From: an uncultured Oscillospiraceae bacterium
GTDB taxonomy: Bacteria > Bacillota > Clostridia > Oscillospirales > Oscillospiraceae
Direction: 5' to 3'
NCBI GenBank assembly: GCA_944382965.1
Contig: CALWOA010000004.1
Coordinates: 62,001-126,000 of the forward strand
DNA: 64,000 nucleotides
The notes under the pieces were generated by a model. That model was not told the DNA's origin and made no database searches. It saw only the letters and a program-made list of their open reading frames with translations. Both the position numbers and the translations under genes were made by a program. Shown piece after piece: positions 1 through 7,873 of the stretch (its first letter is position 1; each line of letters starts with the position of its first letter).

Positions 1-28
1 GCGGGCATGCTGTGAAGGGGGTGAGAAA

Positions 29-184
29 TTGGAAAACCGTCTTCCCGACTGCTTCCGGGTAAATCCGGAAATGCGCCTTTGTTCCCAGTTTGACAGCTGG
101 AGCATGAAACTGTTCGGAATCCCAGATCCGGGAAAAATGGGATTTCTGGTGCAGGATAATTTCCCGGAGGAGCATATCCAGTAA
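29..184 (+). CDS. Small hypothetical protein (TTG start)
   Basis: A 51-residue frame starting at TTG, preceded 7 bases upstream by a strong AAGGGGGTG ribosome site, and ending just before a GC-rich hairpin. Another frame closes with TGA at 13-15, as an upstream operon gene would. The frame of this ORF is also open to the window edge, so it could instead be the C-terminal end of a longer gene. The product has two Cys and several Pro residues, no membrane segment and no motif I recognise. Function unknown. Confidence 0.4.
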   Translation: MENRLPDCFRVNPEMRLCSQFDSWSMKLFGIPDPGKMGFLVQDNFPEEHIQ

Positions 185-189
185 TCCTG

Positions 190-217
190 CCCTGCCGCCG
201 TTCTCCCGGCGGCAGGG
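190..217 (+). terminator. Hairpin after the first gene
   Basis: A 10-bp perfect GC-rich stem (CCCTGCCGCC/GGCGGCAGGG) with an 8-base loop follows the stop codon by 5 bases. The U-tract is poor, so termination strength is uncertain. Confidence 0.55.
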
Positions 218-256
218 CGTCGCTTAAGCAAAATTACCAACGTCCCTACTCTTTTA

Positions 257-285
257 TTGACAACAGGCAGCAATCTGTCTATAAT
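257..285 (+). promoter_or_regulatory. Sigma-A promoter of the cytidylate-kinase-like gene
   Basis: Perfect TTGACA at 257-262 and perfect TATAAT at 280-285 with a 17-base spacer, 44 bases before the start codon at 330. Expected to be a strong vegetative promoter. Confidence 0.85.
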
Positions 286-329
286 ATGGGTAAGAGAAGC
301 ATCTGCGCTCTCGAAAGGAGGCTCATTTT

Positions 330-965
330 ATGGAAAAGAAAATCATCACCATCAGCCGTGAATTTGGCTCCGGTGGTCGTACCGTTGGCCACCTGGTAGC
401 GGAAAAGCTGGGAATTCCCTTCTATGATAAAGAATTGGTTGACCAGATTGCCTTGGAATCCGGCTTTGCTCCCAAGTTTGTGGAAGAAAACGGTGAGCAC
501 TCTCCCGGCAGCAGCCTGTTCTCCTACGCTTTCGCCCACCAGGGCGTCCCCGGTGTGATGAATGGACTGTCTACTGCTGATTTTCTGTGGAACATCCAGT
601 GCAGCGTGATTTTGCAGCTGGCAGAAAAAGGCCCCTGTGTCATCGTCGGACGCAACGCTGACTACATACTCAAAGACCGTCAGGATGCGCTGCATGTGTA
701 CGTCTTTGCGGATATTCCCTTCCGCGCCGACCGAATTGTCCGTCGCTACGGTGAATCCGATAAGAGCCCGGAAGCCCGTCTGCAGGAAAAGGATAAGCGC
801 CGCCGGGTGAATTACCAGCACTACACCGGCCGTACCTGGGGTCAGGCACAGAACTATGACATTTGCCTGGATACAGGTGTTTTGGGCATCCAGCAGTGTG
901 CCGATATTGTGTGCCAGGTTGTGGAAAACTCCAAGAGAGAACCAGAGGCATCGGCTAATCTGTAA
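330..965 (+). CDS. Cytidylate kinase-like family protein
   Basis: 211 residues. The N-terminus has the family signature of an ISREFGSGG P-loop (about residues 7-15), followed by a YDKEL segment, VIVGRNADY near residue 107 and an Arg-rich lid region (RLQEKDKRRR). This matches the cytidylate-kinase-like family (Cytidylate_kin2), P-loop nucleoside-monophosphate kinases that are separate from canonical Cmk. The substrate of most members is not established. It is a single-gene unit with its own consensus promoter, an AAAGGAGG ribosome site and its own terminator. Confidence 0.85.
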   Translation: MEKKIITISREFGSGGRTVGHLVAEKLGIPFYDKELVDQIALESGFAPKFVEENGEHSPGSSLFSYAFAHQGVPGVMNGLSTADFLWNIQCSVILQLAEKGPCVIVGRNADYILKDRQDALHVYVFADIPFRADRIVRRYGESDKSPEARLQEKDKRRRVNYQHYTGRTWGQAQNYDICLDTGVLGIQQCADIVCQVVENSKREPEASANL

Positions 966-972
966 TCCCCTT

Positions 973-1000
973 CGCCCCCAGTGACCTGGGGGCGATTTTT
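973..1000 (+). terminator. Rho-independent terminator
   Basis: A 9-bp stem CGCCCCCAG/CTGGGGGCG with a TGAC loop and a run of five T residues, 8 bases after the stop codon at 965. Confidence 0.9.
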
Positions 1001-1023
1001 CCCGTAAAAATAAAAAATACCCC

Positions 1024-1052
1024 TTGACAATTCCAGAATAATCTGCTATTAT
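1024..1052 (+). promoter_or_regulatory. Sigma-A promoter of rplJL
   Basis: TTGACA at 1024-1029, TATTAT at 1047-1052 and a 17-base spacer, placing the transcript start at about 1059, just before the L10 leader. Confidence 0.85.
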
Positions 1053-1058
1053 ACACGA

Positions 1059-1160
1059 GTTGCCAAAGACAGCAGGTGCTGCAAAGCGTAATTCCTGCCG
1101 AGGTGCGTCAAATGGAATGATTTGCGTGTCTTTCTGTCTTCTGGCAGGAAGACACTTTTT
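1059..1160 (+). ncRNA. Ribosomal protein L10 leader with attenuator
   Basis: The transcript begins with the L10-leader core (AAAGACAGCAGGTGC around 1064-1080, paired with CCTGCCGAGGTGC around 1093-1106). It ends in a hairpin GTGTCTT (1126-1132)/AAGACAC (1149-1155) followed by TTTTT. In Firmicutes this leader binds excess L10 (or L10-L12 complex) and lowers rplJ-rplL expression. The arrangement here suggests control by premature termination. Confidence 0.85.
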
Positions 1161-1179
1161 ATTTTCGGAGGTGAAAATT

Positions 1180-1701
1180 ATGCCCAACGCTAAGGTTCTT
1201 GAGAGCAAGAAGGCAGTGGTCGAGTCCCTGACCGGCAAAATCAAGGAAGCTACTTCCGTGGTCTTTGTTGATTACAAGGGTATCACTGTTGCTCAGGATA
1301 CCGAGCTGCGTAAGCAGTTCCGTGAGGCCGGCGTCGAGTACGCTGTTGTGAAGAACACCCTGACCAATTTCGCAGCCAAGAATGCTGGTTACGATTTCTC
1401 TGAGGTTCTGAACGGTACTACCGCTATGGCTTCCACCACCGGCGACCCCATCGCCCCTGCTCGTATCGTCTGCGAGTTTGCCAAGAAGAACAAGGCCTGC
1501 AAGATCGCCATCAAGGGCGGAATTGTTGAAGGTTCTGTTCTGTCCGTCGATCAGCTCAATGGCTTCGGCGAACTGCCCAGCAAGAATGCTCTGGTTGCTT
1601 CTGTCCTGGGTACCTTCCTGGCTCCCATCTCCAGCCTGGCCTTCGTTCTGGATCAGATCCGGATGCAGAAGGACGGCTCCGCTCCCGCCGCAGAAGCCTA
1701 A
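1180..1701 (+). CDS. rplJ: Large-subunit ribosomal protein L10 (uL10)
   Basis: 173 residues, a normal length for bacterial L10. The start at 1180 is fixed by GGAGGTG 6 bases upstream; a longer frame into the leader would overlap the regulatory RNA and is rejected. The N-terminal domain carries the VVFVDYKGI and VVKNTL segments of the rRNA-binding half, and the C-terminal helix (from about 130) is the L7/L12 dimer binding arm. It anchors the L12 stalk on 23S rRNA. It is co-transcribed with rplL 60 bases downstream and is expected to feed back on its own leader. Confidence 0.97.
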   Translation: MPNAKVLESKKAVVESLTGKIKEATSVVFVDYKGITVAQDTELRKQFREAGVEYAVVKNTLTNFAAKNAGYDFSEVLNGTTAMASTTGDPIAPARIVCEFAKKNKACKIAIKGGIVEGSVLSVDQLNGFGELPSKNALVASVLGTFLAPISSLAFVLDQIRMQKDGSAPAAEA

Positions 1702-1761
1702 TCTGGCTTTCGTGACACCACAAACATTTACCAAACACATACTTTTAGGAGGATTTTAAAA

Positions 1762-2136
1762 ATGGCTAGTGAAAAGATCACTGCTCTGGTTGAGCAGGTT
1801 AAGGAACTGACCGTTCTGGAGCTGTCCGAACTGGTTCACACCCTGGAAGAAGTTTTCGGCGTTTCCGCCGCTGCTGCTGCTGTTGCTGCTCCCGCTGCTA
1901 CCGCTGCTGTTGAAGTTGAAGAGAAGACCGAGTTCGACGTTATCCTGAAGAACGCCGGCGCTTCCAAGCTGGGCGTTATCAAGGTTGTCCGTGCCGCTAC
2001 CGGCCTGGGCCTGAAGGACGCTAAGGATCTGGTTGACAACTGCCCCAAGACCCTGAAGGAAGCTATCTCCAAGGAAGATGCCGAGAAGCTGGTTGCCGAG
2101 CTGAAGGAAGCTGGCGCCGAGGCCGAGATCAAGTAA
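1762..2136 (+). CDS. rplL: Large-subunit ribosomal protein L7/L12 (bL12)
   Basis: 124 residues with the classical architecture: an N-terminal dimerisation helix pair (residues 1-32), an Ala-rich flexible hinge (about 33-52), and the C-terminal factor-binding domain with KLGVIKVVR and [12 protein letters not shown]. The stalk recruits translational GTPases. AGGAGG lies 9 bases before the ATG, and a strong terminator follows. Confidence 0.98.
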   Translation: MASEKITALVEQVKELTVLELSELVHTLEEVFGVSAAAAAVAAPAATAAVEVEEKTEFDVILKNAGASKLGVIKVVRAATGLGLKDAKDLVDNCPKTLKEAISKEDAEKLVAELKEAGAEAEIK

Positions 2137-2160
2137 GTTATCTCTTCCTTATACGGCTAT

Positions 2161-2189
2161 GCCGCCGCCAGAATTGGCGGCGGCTTTTT
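2161..2189 (+). terminator. Terminator of rplJL
   Basis: A 10-bp perfect stem GCCGCCGCCA/TGGCGGCGGC, GAAT loop, then five T residues. Confidence 0.93.
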
Positions 2190-2254
2190 CCATAATATGT
2201 GCGTTTCCTGCGCACGTTGAGAGGTTATGCGCTTCTACCCTGAAAGGATTTCCT

Positions 2255-3157
2255 ATGGATTTTACCACCATTGCTCCCAGCATTCCCCAGGATATCAATC
2301 AAATTATCTCCACCGCCTCATCTTATTTTCCTGAGGAAGTGCGCCAGGTGATTCGCCATGCGTCATCGTATGTACCGAATCAGCTTGACTTGCTGAGTAC
2401 AGCACTTTTCCTTCTGTATTTTACCGCCGCATCCTTGATTGTGGGTTTTTTGGGCCGTGTGATTTTGGGAAAACGCTCCAGTCTGAATCATGCGCTGTCC
2501 TCGGTAGTTGCAATTTTATTTATCTACGCCGTGACCATTGTAGTATATACGTTCCGGCCGTGGAATTTGGAGGATTTTCTGTCTCCTCTGCCTTTCGTCA
2601 CGTTTTCCGGGGATTATCTGATTATTTATCCTATTTTGGATATGGATTTTCTTCCGCTTTGCAGTCAGATTCTTTCACTGGTGATTTTGGCCTTTCTGGT
2701 CAATTCCATTGACACCTTCCTTCCCAAAGGAAATTCCTTCTTGGGATGGTATGCTTTGCGCTTTCTGTCTGTAATTTTGTCCATGGGTCTGCATTTATTG
2801 GTTACCTGGGCGTTCCGTACATACCTTCCGGGATTCCTGGTAACTTACGCGCCCACTGTGCTGCTGATTCTGCTGGCAATCATGCTTCTGTCCGGTGTTC
2901 TGAGCCTGGTTCTGGGACTGGTTATTTTTATTGCCAATCCGTTTCTGGGCGCCATGTACAGTTTCTTCTTTTCCAACATCATCGGCAAGCAAATCAGCAA
3001 AGCCGTCTTTACCAGCGCAATTCTGTGTGTAATTGCCTATTTGCTGGAGTATTTCGGATATACCATTATCAGCATCGGCGCCGCAGCGCTGATGGCTTAT
3101 GTTCCTTTGGTGATAGTCCTGCTGGTTCTCTGGTATCTGATCGGACATACTCTATAA
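2255..3157 (+). CDS. Polytopic membrane protein of unknown function
   Basis: 300 residues. I chose the ATG at 2255 because GAAAGGA lies upstream and the frame before it crosses the rplL terminator. After a soluble N-terminal segment of about 45 residues there are some seven hydrophobic stretches, the last running to the C-terminus (ending LIGHTL). I see no transporter or enzyme signature; topology alone recalls CvpA-like or similar small membrane families, but I cannot assign one. It has its own terminator. Confidence 0.75.
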   Translation: MDFTTIAPSIPQDINQIISTASSYFPEEVRQVIRHASSYVPNQLDLLSTALFLLYFTAASLIVGFLGRVILGKRSSLNHALSSVVAILFIYAVTIVVYTFRPWNLEDFLSPLPFVTFSGDYLIIYPILDMDFLPLCSQILSLVILAFLVNSIDTFLPKGNSFLGWYALRFLSVILSMGLHLLVTWAFRTYLPGFLVTYAPTVLLILLAIMLLSGVLSLVLGLVIFIANPFLGAMYSFFFSNIIGKQISKAVFTSAILCVIAYLLEYFGYTIISIGAAALMAYVPLVIVLLVLWYLIGHTL

Positions 3158-3163
3158 AGCTTT

Positions 3164-3190
3164 GCCCTCTGCTTCGGCAGAGGGCATTTT
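3164..3190 (+). terminator. Rho-independent terminator
   Basis: A 9-bp stem GCCCTCTGC/GCAGAGGGC with a TTCG tetraloop, then A and four T residues, just after the membrane protein gene. Confidence 0.88.
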
Positions 3191-3197
3191 GCTTTCG

Positions 3198-3226
3198 TTG
3201 ACACCCTTTCTCAGGCGTGGTAAAAT
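3198..3226 (+). promoter_or_regulatory. Promoter of the GH3 lipoprotein gene
   Basis: TTGACA at 3198-3203 and TAAAAT at 3221-3226 with a 17-base spacer. The start codon at 3244 is only 18 bases after the -10 box, so the 5' leader is very short (about 10 bases), with GAGGTG inside it. Confidence 0.75.
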
Positions 3227-3243
3227 ACCTTAGAGGTGACTTT

Positions 3244-4434
3244 ATGAAACGTTTTGCTTTTCTTCTTTCTTTGCTGCTGCTATGCGGCTGTGCCTCCCCT
3301 GCCCAGGAAACAGCGCAGAATATCACTTCTGCGGCATCCCCCACCGCACCTCCGACTACGATATCGACCTCTGTGCCTACGCAACCGGCACCCACCCAGC
3401 CGGAAGATCCCATCCGCCTGATGCTCAATCAGATGTCCCTGGAAGAGCGGGTCGGCCAGTTGTTTCTGGCACGATGTGACGCAAATACCGCGGTTTCGGA
3501 TTTACAGACATATCATTTGGGCGGTTTTGTTTTGTTTGCTCAGGATTTTGAAGGACAAACCTCGGATTCTCTCCGGGAAAAGCTGGATTCCTATCAATCT
3601 GCCGCAAAAATCCCTCTGTTGATTGCGGTGGATGAAGAAGGCGGCACTGTAACACGGGTCAGCAGATATTCCGCATTTCGCTCCTCTCCCTTTTTATCCC
3701 CCCGGGAGTATTACGAACAGGGTGGTATGGAGCTGGTTTTACAAGCTGAGGAGGAAAAGTGCCAGCTTTTGCACTCTCTGGGAATATCTGTCAACTTAGG
3801 ACCGGTATGTGATATGGCAGACGATCCCCAGGCGTTTATGTACCAGCGCTCTCTGGGTTCAGATATCCAAACCGTTTCGGATTTTGTCTCCGGTACTGTA
3901 CAAATCATGGGCGATAACGGAATGGGCAGCGCGCTGAAACATTTCCCTGGTTATGGCAACAATACAGACACCCATACCGGCATGGCTGTAGACAGCCGCT
4001 CTCTGGATGAGCTGACCCAGCGGGATCTGCTCCCCTTCGCCGCCGGAATCCAAGCCGGATGTGATGCCATTTTGGTCAGCCACACCATCGCAGAAACCTT
4101 TGATTCTTCCCTGCCCGCTTCTCTTTCCCCAGCTGTCCATCAATATCTGAGAGAAGAGATGGGCTTTTCCAGTGTGATTTTGACCGATGATCTGGTAATG
4201 CAAGCCATTACCGACACCTACGGAGCCGGTGAGGCCGCTGTAATGGCCGTTCTGGCTGGAAATGATCTTCTATGCTCTACAGAATATGCAACCCAGTATC
4301 AGGCGGTATTGGACGCTGTGCTGGAAGGCAGAATTGACATCGATGTCCTGAACCAAGCCGTTCGGCGTGTTCTGCAATGGAAAATTGATCTGGGATTACT
4401 TGATCCCGAAGCATGGATTCAATCCGCAAAATAA
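3244..4434 (+). CDS. Glycoside hydrolase family 3 lipoprotein (NagZ-like)
   Basis: 396 residues. A signal peptide ends in a lipobox (LLCGC, lipidated Cys16), followed by a Thr/Pro-rich linker to about residue 55, so the enzyme is probably tethered outside the membrane. The catalytic TIM barrel shows AVDEEGGTVTR, the KHFPGYG motif near residue 232 with the following TDTH, and the nucleophile segment ILTDDLVMQAI near 312-322. This is the pattern of GH3 beta-N-acetylhexosaminidases acting on GlcNAc-containing glycans or muropeptides. The substrate is inferred. The true start is 3244 (GAGGTG upstream), not the GTG inside the promoter. Confidence 0.9.
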   Translation: MKRFAFLLSLLLLCGCASPAQETAQNITSAASPTAPPTTISTSVPTQPAPTQPEDPIRLMLNQMSLEERVGQLFLARCDANTAVSDLQTYHLGGFVLFAQDFEGQTSDSLREKLDSYQSAAKIPLLIAVDEEGGTVTRVSRYSAFRSSPFLSPREYYEQGGMELVLQAEEEKCQLLHSLGISVNLGPVCDMADDPQAFMYQRSLGSDIQTVSDFVSGTVQIMGDNGMGSALKHFPGYGNNTDTHTGMAVDSRSLDELTQRDLLPFAAGIQAGCDAILVSHTIAETFDSSLPASLSPAVHQYLREEMGFSSVILTDDLVMQAITDTYGAGEAAVMAVLAGNDLLCSTEYATQYQAVLDAVLEGRIDIDVLNQAVRRVLQWKIDLGLLDPEAWIQSAK

Positions 4435-4437
4435 CCA

Positions 4438-4469
4438 ACAGCCTGCACCGATTCTTCGGTGCAGGCTGT
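4438..4469. terminator. Hairpin between convergent genes
   Basis: A 14-bp perfect stem (ACAGCCTGCACCGA and its complement) with a TTCT loop, lying between the convergent GH3 and mrp genes. No long T-run on either strand, but the position suggests a shared terminator. Confidence 0.6.
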
Positions 4470-4478
4470 CTGCATACA

Positions 4479-5303
4479 TTAGGCATTTTCAATAGCGGCA
4501 ATCACCGAGGCAACTGCGTCGGTATTCACCGTTTCCATCAGACCATTGTCATAGGCTTCCGCCACAGCAGGATCGATGGGCAGTCTGGCCAGCACAGGCA
4601 GCTGGAATTCCTGAGCAACCTGGTCCAGATGAGACTTGCCAAAGACGCTGATTTCCTTGCCGCAATCCGGGCAGCGCAGGTAGGAATAATTCTCTACAAA
4701 GCCCAGCACCGGGATGTGCATCATGTTTGCCATCTTTACAGCCTTGGCAACGATCATGGATACCAGATCCTGGGGGCTGGTGACGATCACGACGCCATCG
4801 ATGGGCAGACTCTGGAACACAGTCAAGGGTACGTCACCGGTTCCGGGAGGCATATCCACGAACATATAGTCCACATCTTCCCAAATAACATCTGTCCAGA
4901 ACTGTTTGACGGCACCTGCAATCACAGGACCGCGCCAAACCACCGGATCAGCGGGATTATCCAGCAGCAGGTTGATGGACATGACCTGGATACCGCCACG
5001 AGTCAAGGCAGGATAGAGGCCATCTTCATTGGCACCCTGGCACTCGGTAACACCGAAAGCGGTAGGTGCAGAGGGGCCGGTAATATCCGCATCCAGCACA
5101 GCCACACGCTTGCCCTGCCGGGCCATTGCCACGGCCAGCATGGAAGTAACTGTGGACTTACCCACGCCGCCCTTGCCGGACACAACAGCGATGACTTTCT
5201 TTACCTTAGACTTGGGATTCAGCTTTTCCAGCAGGCTCTCTGCCTTGCGGTCGCCGCAGGAAGAACTGCTGCAGCTGGAGCAGTTGCCATTGCAAGAACT
5301 CAT
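4479..5303 (-). CDS. mrp: Mrp/NBP35 family iron-sulfur carrier ATPase
   Basis: 274 residues; the start at 5303 is set by AAAGGAGCG and by the promoter immediately upstream. The Cys-rich N-terminus (Cys4, 8, 11, 16) resembles the ferredoxin-like extension of NBP35 proteins. The deviant Walker A motif GKGGVGKS is at 43-50, MPPGTGD follows in the middle, and a CPDC pair (Cys211, Cys214) would hold a bridging [4Fe-4S] cluster at the dimer interface. The family loads Fe-S clusters onto apo-proteins. It is a single gene with its own promoter. Confidence 0.93.
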   Translation of the reverse strand: MSSCNGNCSSCSSSSCGDRKAESLLEKLNPKSKVKKVIAVVSGKGGVGKSTVTSMLAVAMARQGKRVAVLDADITGPSAPTAFGVTECQGANEDGLYPALTRGGIQVMSINLLLDNPADPVVWRGPVIAGAVKQFWTDVIWEDVDYMFVDMPPGTGDVPLTVFQSLPIDGVVIVTSPQDLVSMIVAKAVKMANMMHIPVLGFVENYSYLRCPDCGKEISVFGKSHLDQVAQEFQLPVLARLPIDPAVAEAYDNGLMETVNTDAVASVIAAIENA

Positions 5304-5336
5304 TGTTATCTCGCTCCTTTGATTTTTTCTTTCTGT

Positions 5337-5365
5337 ATTATATGCCTTAGGGGGGAAACTGTCAA
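5337..5365 (-). promoter_or_regulatory. Promoter of mrp
   Basis: On the minus strand, TTGACA (5360-5365) and TATAAT (5337-5342), both perfect, with a 17-base spacer. Confidence 0.85.
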
Positions 5366-5392
5366 CCTTCCCCACAAAATAGAAAATTTCGT

Positions 5393-7255
5393 TTACTCCT
5401 GAGCAGCTTCCCACTGCTCCATCAGTTCCATCAAAACCGCTTCCGCTTCTTCCTTTTCCGACAGAAGCCGGGTCAATTCCTGATAGTCGGCAGCGGCAGC
5501 TTCAATTTTGCTGTCGTAGTCTGCAATAACAGCTTCCTGCTTTTCAATTTCCCGCTCCAATTTGCGGATCAGCTTGTCCACATCTTTGGTGCCGCCTTTG
5601 GGTCGCTCTTTTTTGGGCTTGGGTGCGGCAACAGCCACAGGCTTTGCCGCAGCTTCATGCTCCAGAATGGAACGGTATTTCTGATAGCCGCAGGGGAAGT
5701 CCCGAATTTGTCCATCTTCCAGCAGCCAGATCCGTTCGGCAAACTTTTCAATAAAGTACCGGTCGTGGGAGACGAACAGCAGCACTCCCTCAAATTCCTC
5801 GATGGCAGCTTCCACCCACTCCCGGGAAGCGATATCCAGGTGGTTGGTGGGTTCGTCCAGAATCAGCAGATTGATTTTCTCGTCCATCAGCATGCACAGC
5901 CTCAAGCGGGACTGCTCACCGCCGGAAAGGTTTTTCACCTGTTTGAACACATCCTCCCCCTGGAACAGGAATGCGCCCAGCCGATCCCGGGCCATCTGGG
6001 GGGTGCAGTTCTTTTCATAGAGCATGGTATCGTACAGGCTGCGCTCCGGGTTACGGAATTTTATGATCTGGGGAAGATAGCCCCATTTTACCGTGGGACC
6101 AAACTGAATCTTTCCCTGGCAGTCCTCTTCACCCAGCAGACACTTGATAAAGGTGGATTTTCCGGTGCCGTTATCCCCAAGCAGAGCAATCCGCTCTCCG
6201 GCTTCCACATTCAGGTTCACATCCGAGAAAAGAACCCGATCGCCGAAGGACTTGCTGACGTTCTTCATCTTGAATACCACATCGCCGGAAAAGTCCTTTT
6301 CTCCAAAGGTGGCTTTCATGGTGCGCTCTTTTTTGGGTTTCTCCGTTTTCTTGATCCGCTCCATCCGGTGCTGAATGGACATGGCCCGGCGGTACAGGGT
6401 GCGGTTATTAATACCCCAGCCCTTCATCCGCTCCACGGTATAGCCCAGCTGCTTGAGCTTGGCCTGCTCCTGCTCGTACTGCTTCATCTGCAAGTCAAAG
6501 CGGGCCTGTTTTTCTTCCATGTAGAAAGAGTAGTTTCCGGAATAGAATTCCGCATGACCTTCGGCAATCTCAATCACCCGGTCCGCCACCTGGTCGATAA
6601 AATACCGGTCGTGAGAAATAGCCAGAACCGTGCCTTTGAAAGCGTTGATATATTGTTCCAGCCACTCCACACTGTTTAAGTCCAGATGGTTGGTAGGCTC
6701 GTCCAGCAATAGGATGTCCGTTTTTTCCAGCAGCAATCTTGCTAAGTTGACACGGGTCTTTTCTCCGCCGGACAGGCTGGCAAATTCCTGCACCCGCTGG
6801 GTCTGAGGAATTCCCAAGCCGTTGCAGATTTTGTCTACCTCTACGTCCATTTCATAACCGCCGCCGGATTGGAAGCGATTGGTCAGGGTATCGTATTCCC
6901 GCAGCTGTTCCTGGGTGGCACCGTTGGCCATTCCCTGCTCCAAATGCTCCATTTTTCGTTTCCAAGCCATCAGCTGGGCGTAAGCAGAGCGGAGTACGTC
7001 CTCTACGGTGTACCCATCCGGGAAGTTGGGAATCTGGGAAATCAGGCCCAGACGTTTGTTGGGGTTCACGTATACTTCGCCGTCATCATAATCCATCTGG
7101 CCTGTGAGGATGTTGAACAAAGTGGTCTTTCCGCAGCCGTTGCGGCCCAGAATGGCCACGCATTCCCCTTCCTGAATCTCAAAACTCAGGCCATCCAGAA
7201 GGTTTTCCCCGATGACGAAAAATTTTGTCAGATTTTTGACTTGAATATCTACCAT
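5393..7255 (-). CDS. ABC-F family ATP-binding protein
   Basis: 620 residues with two ABC ATPase domains and no membrane domain. Domain 1 has LGRNGCGKTT (Walker A), LSGGEKTR and LLLDEPTNHLD. Domain 2 has LLGDNGTGKST, LSGGEQSR and LILDEPTNHLD. An inter-domain linker of charged helices (about 240-320) and a C-terminal coiled coil (about 555-620, Glu/Lys rich) follow the ABC-F plan. These proteins act on the ribosome (translation factors or antibiotic protection). The linker does not let me assign a subfamily or a drug. It lies 33 bases downstream of the Toprim gene and is probably in the comEC-holA operon. Confidence 0.92.
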   Translation of the reverse strand: MVDIQVKNLTKFFVIGENLLDGLSFEIQEGECVAILGRNGCGKTTLFNILTGQMDYDDGEVYVNPNKRLGLISQIPNFPDGYTVEDVLRSAYAQLMAWKRKMEHLEQGMANGATQEQLREYDTLTNRFQSGGGYEMDVEVDKICNGLGIPQTQRVQEFASLSGGEKTRVNLARLLLEKTDILLLDEPTNHLDLNSVEWLEQYINAFKGTVLAISHDRYFIDQVADRVIEIAEGHAEFYSGNYSFYMEEKQARFDLQMKQYEQEQAKLKQLGYTVERMKGWGINNRTLYRRAMSIQHRMERIKKTEKPKKERTMKATFGEKDFSGDVVFKMKNVSKSFGDRVLFSDVNLNVEAGERIALLGDNGTGKSTFIKCLLGEEDCQGKIQFGPTVKWGYLPQIIKFRNPERSLYDTMLYEKNCTPQMARDRLGAFLFQGEDVFKQVKNLSGGEQSRLRLCMLMDEKINLLILDEPTNHLDIASREWVEAAIEEFEGVLLFVSHDRYFIEKFAERIWLLEDGQIRDFPCGYQKYRSILEHEAAAKPVAVAAPKPKKERPKGGTKDVDKLIRKLEREIEKQEAVIADYDSKIEAAAADYQELTRLLSEKEEAEAVLMELMEQWEAAQE

Positions 7256-7288
7256 GGTCTTTCTCCAATATATACTGGGGACAAAACT

Positions 7289-7873
7289 CTACAACGACTG
7301 CAGAATCTGCTTCAGTTCCTCCAGGGAATACAGCAGATTTAACGCCTGGAGCATGGCATTGGCGCTCATATGCTCCGGGAAGTTGCAGACTTTCAGTAAT
7401 TGCTTTCGTTTCTCCTGGGCGTTGGCACCGCCGGAAAGGCCCAATTCCATCAAATCCTGCTTGGTGATCTCTGCCTTGGGCGCAGAGGTTTCCTCCTCTA
7501 TCGTGGCCCCGGCCCGGCGCAGCGCCTCCAAAATGATTTCCCGGGACATTCCTTCCACACCCAGCTTTCCTTCTTTGCCGGGAGCAGATTTCCGCTTTTC
7601 CTTGCCGGGAATATCCGGGATATAGGCGTGCTTCAAAAATTTTCCAGGGATGGCGCTTTTGATGTGATTGCGAATCACAAAGCCGGCGCCGTCAGAATCG
7701 GTAAACACAATCAGTCCACGTTCCTGGGCTACCCGGCGCAGCAGCGACAGCTGCTTCTTATCTTTGAAAATACCGAATCCCGAACTTTCCAGAATGGGGG
7801 CGTCCACAATCTGGGACAGGGTATTTTTATCATAACGACCTTCTACTAAGATCGCTTCCCGAATTTTAACCAT
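7289..7873 (-). CDS. Toprim-domain protein, ribonuclease M5-like
   Basis: 194 residues. A Toprim domain fills the N-terminal half, with the catalytic Glu in VEGRYDK (about 9-15) and the acidic TDSDGAG motif (about 58-64). A DUF4093-like tail follows. This is the RNase M5 arrangement (5S rRNA maturation), although many clostridial homologues are annotated only as Toprim/DUF4093 proteins. The start overlaps the end of holA by 8 bases, indicating translational coupling, and AGGAGG is present. Confidence 0.8.
   Translation of the reverse strand: MVKIREAILVEGRYDKNTLSQIVDAPILESSGFGIFKDKKQLSLLRRVAQERGLIVFTDSDGAGFVIRNHIKSAIPGKFLKHAYIPDIPGKEKRKSAPGKEGKLGVEGMSREIILEALRRAGATIEEETSAPKAEITKQDLMELGLSGGANAQEKRKQLLKVCNFPEHMSANAMLQALNLLYSLEELKQILQSL

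Noticed and set aside
1060-1179. Longer N-terminus for rplJ starting at 1060
   Set aside because: It would translate the L10 leader and attenuator; the ATG at 1180 has an ideal ribosome site and matches L10 length.
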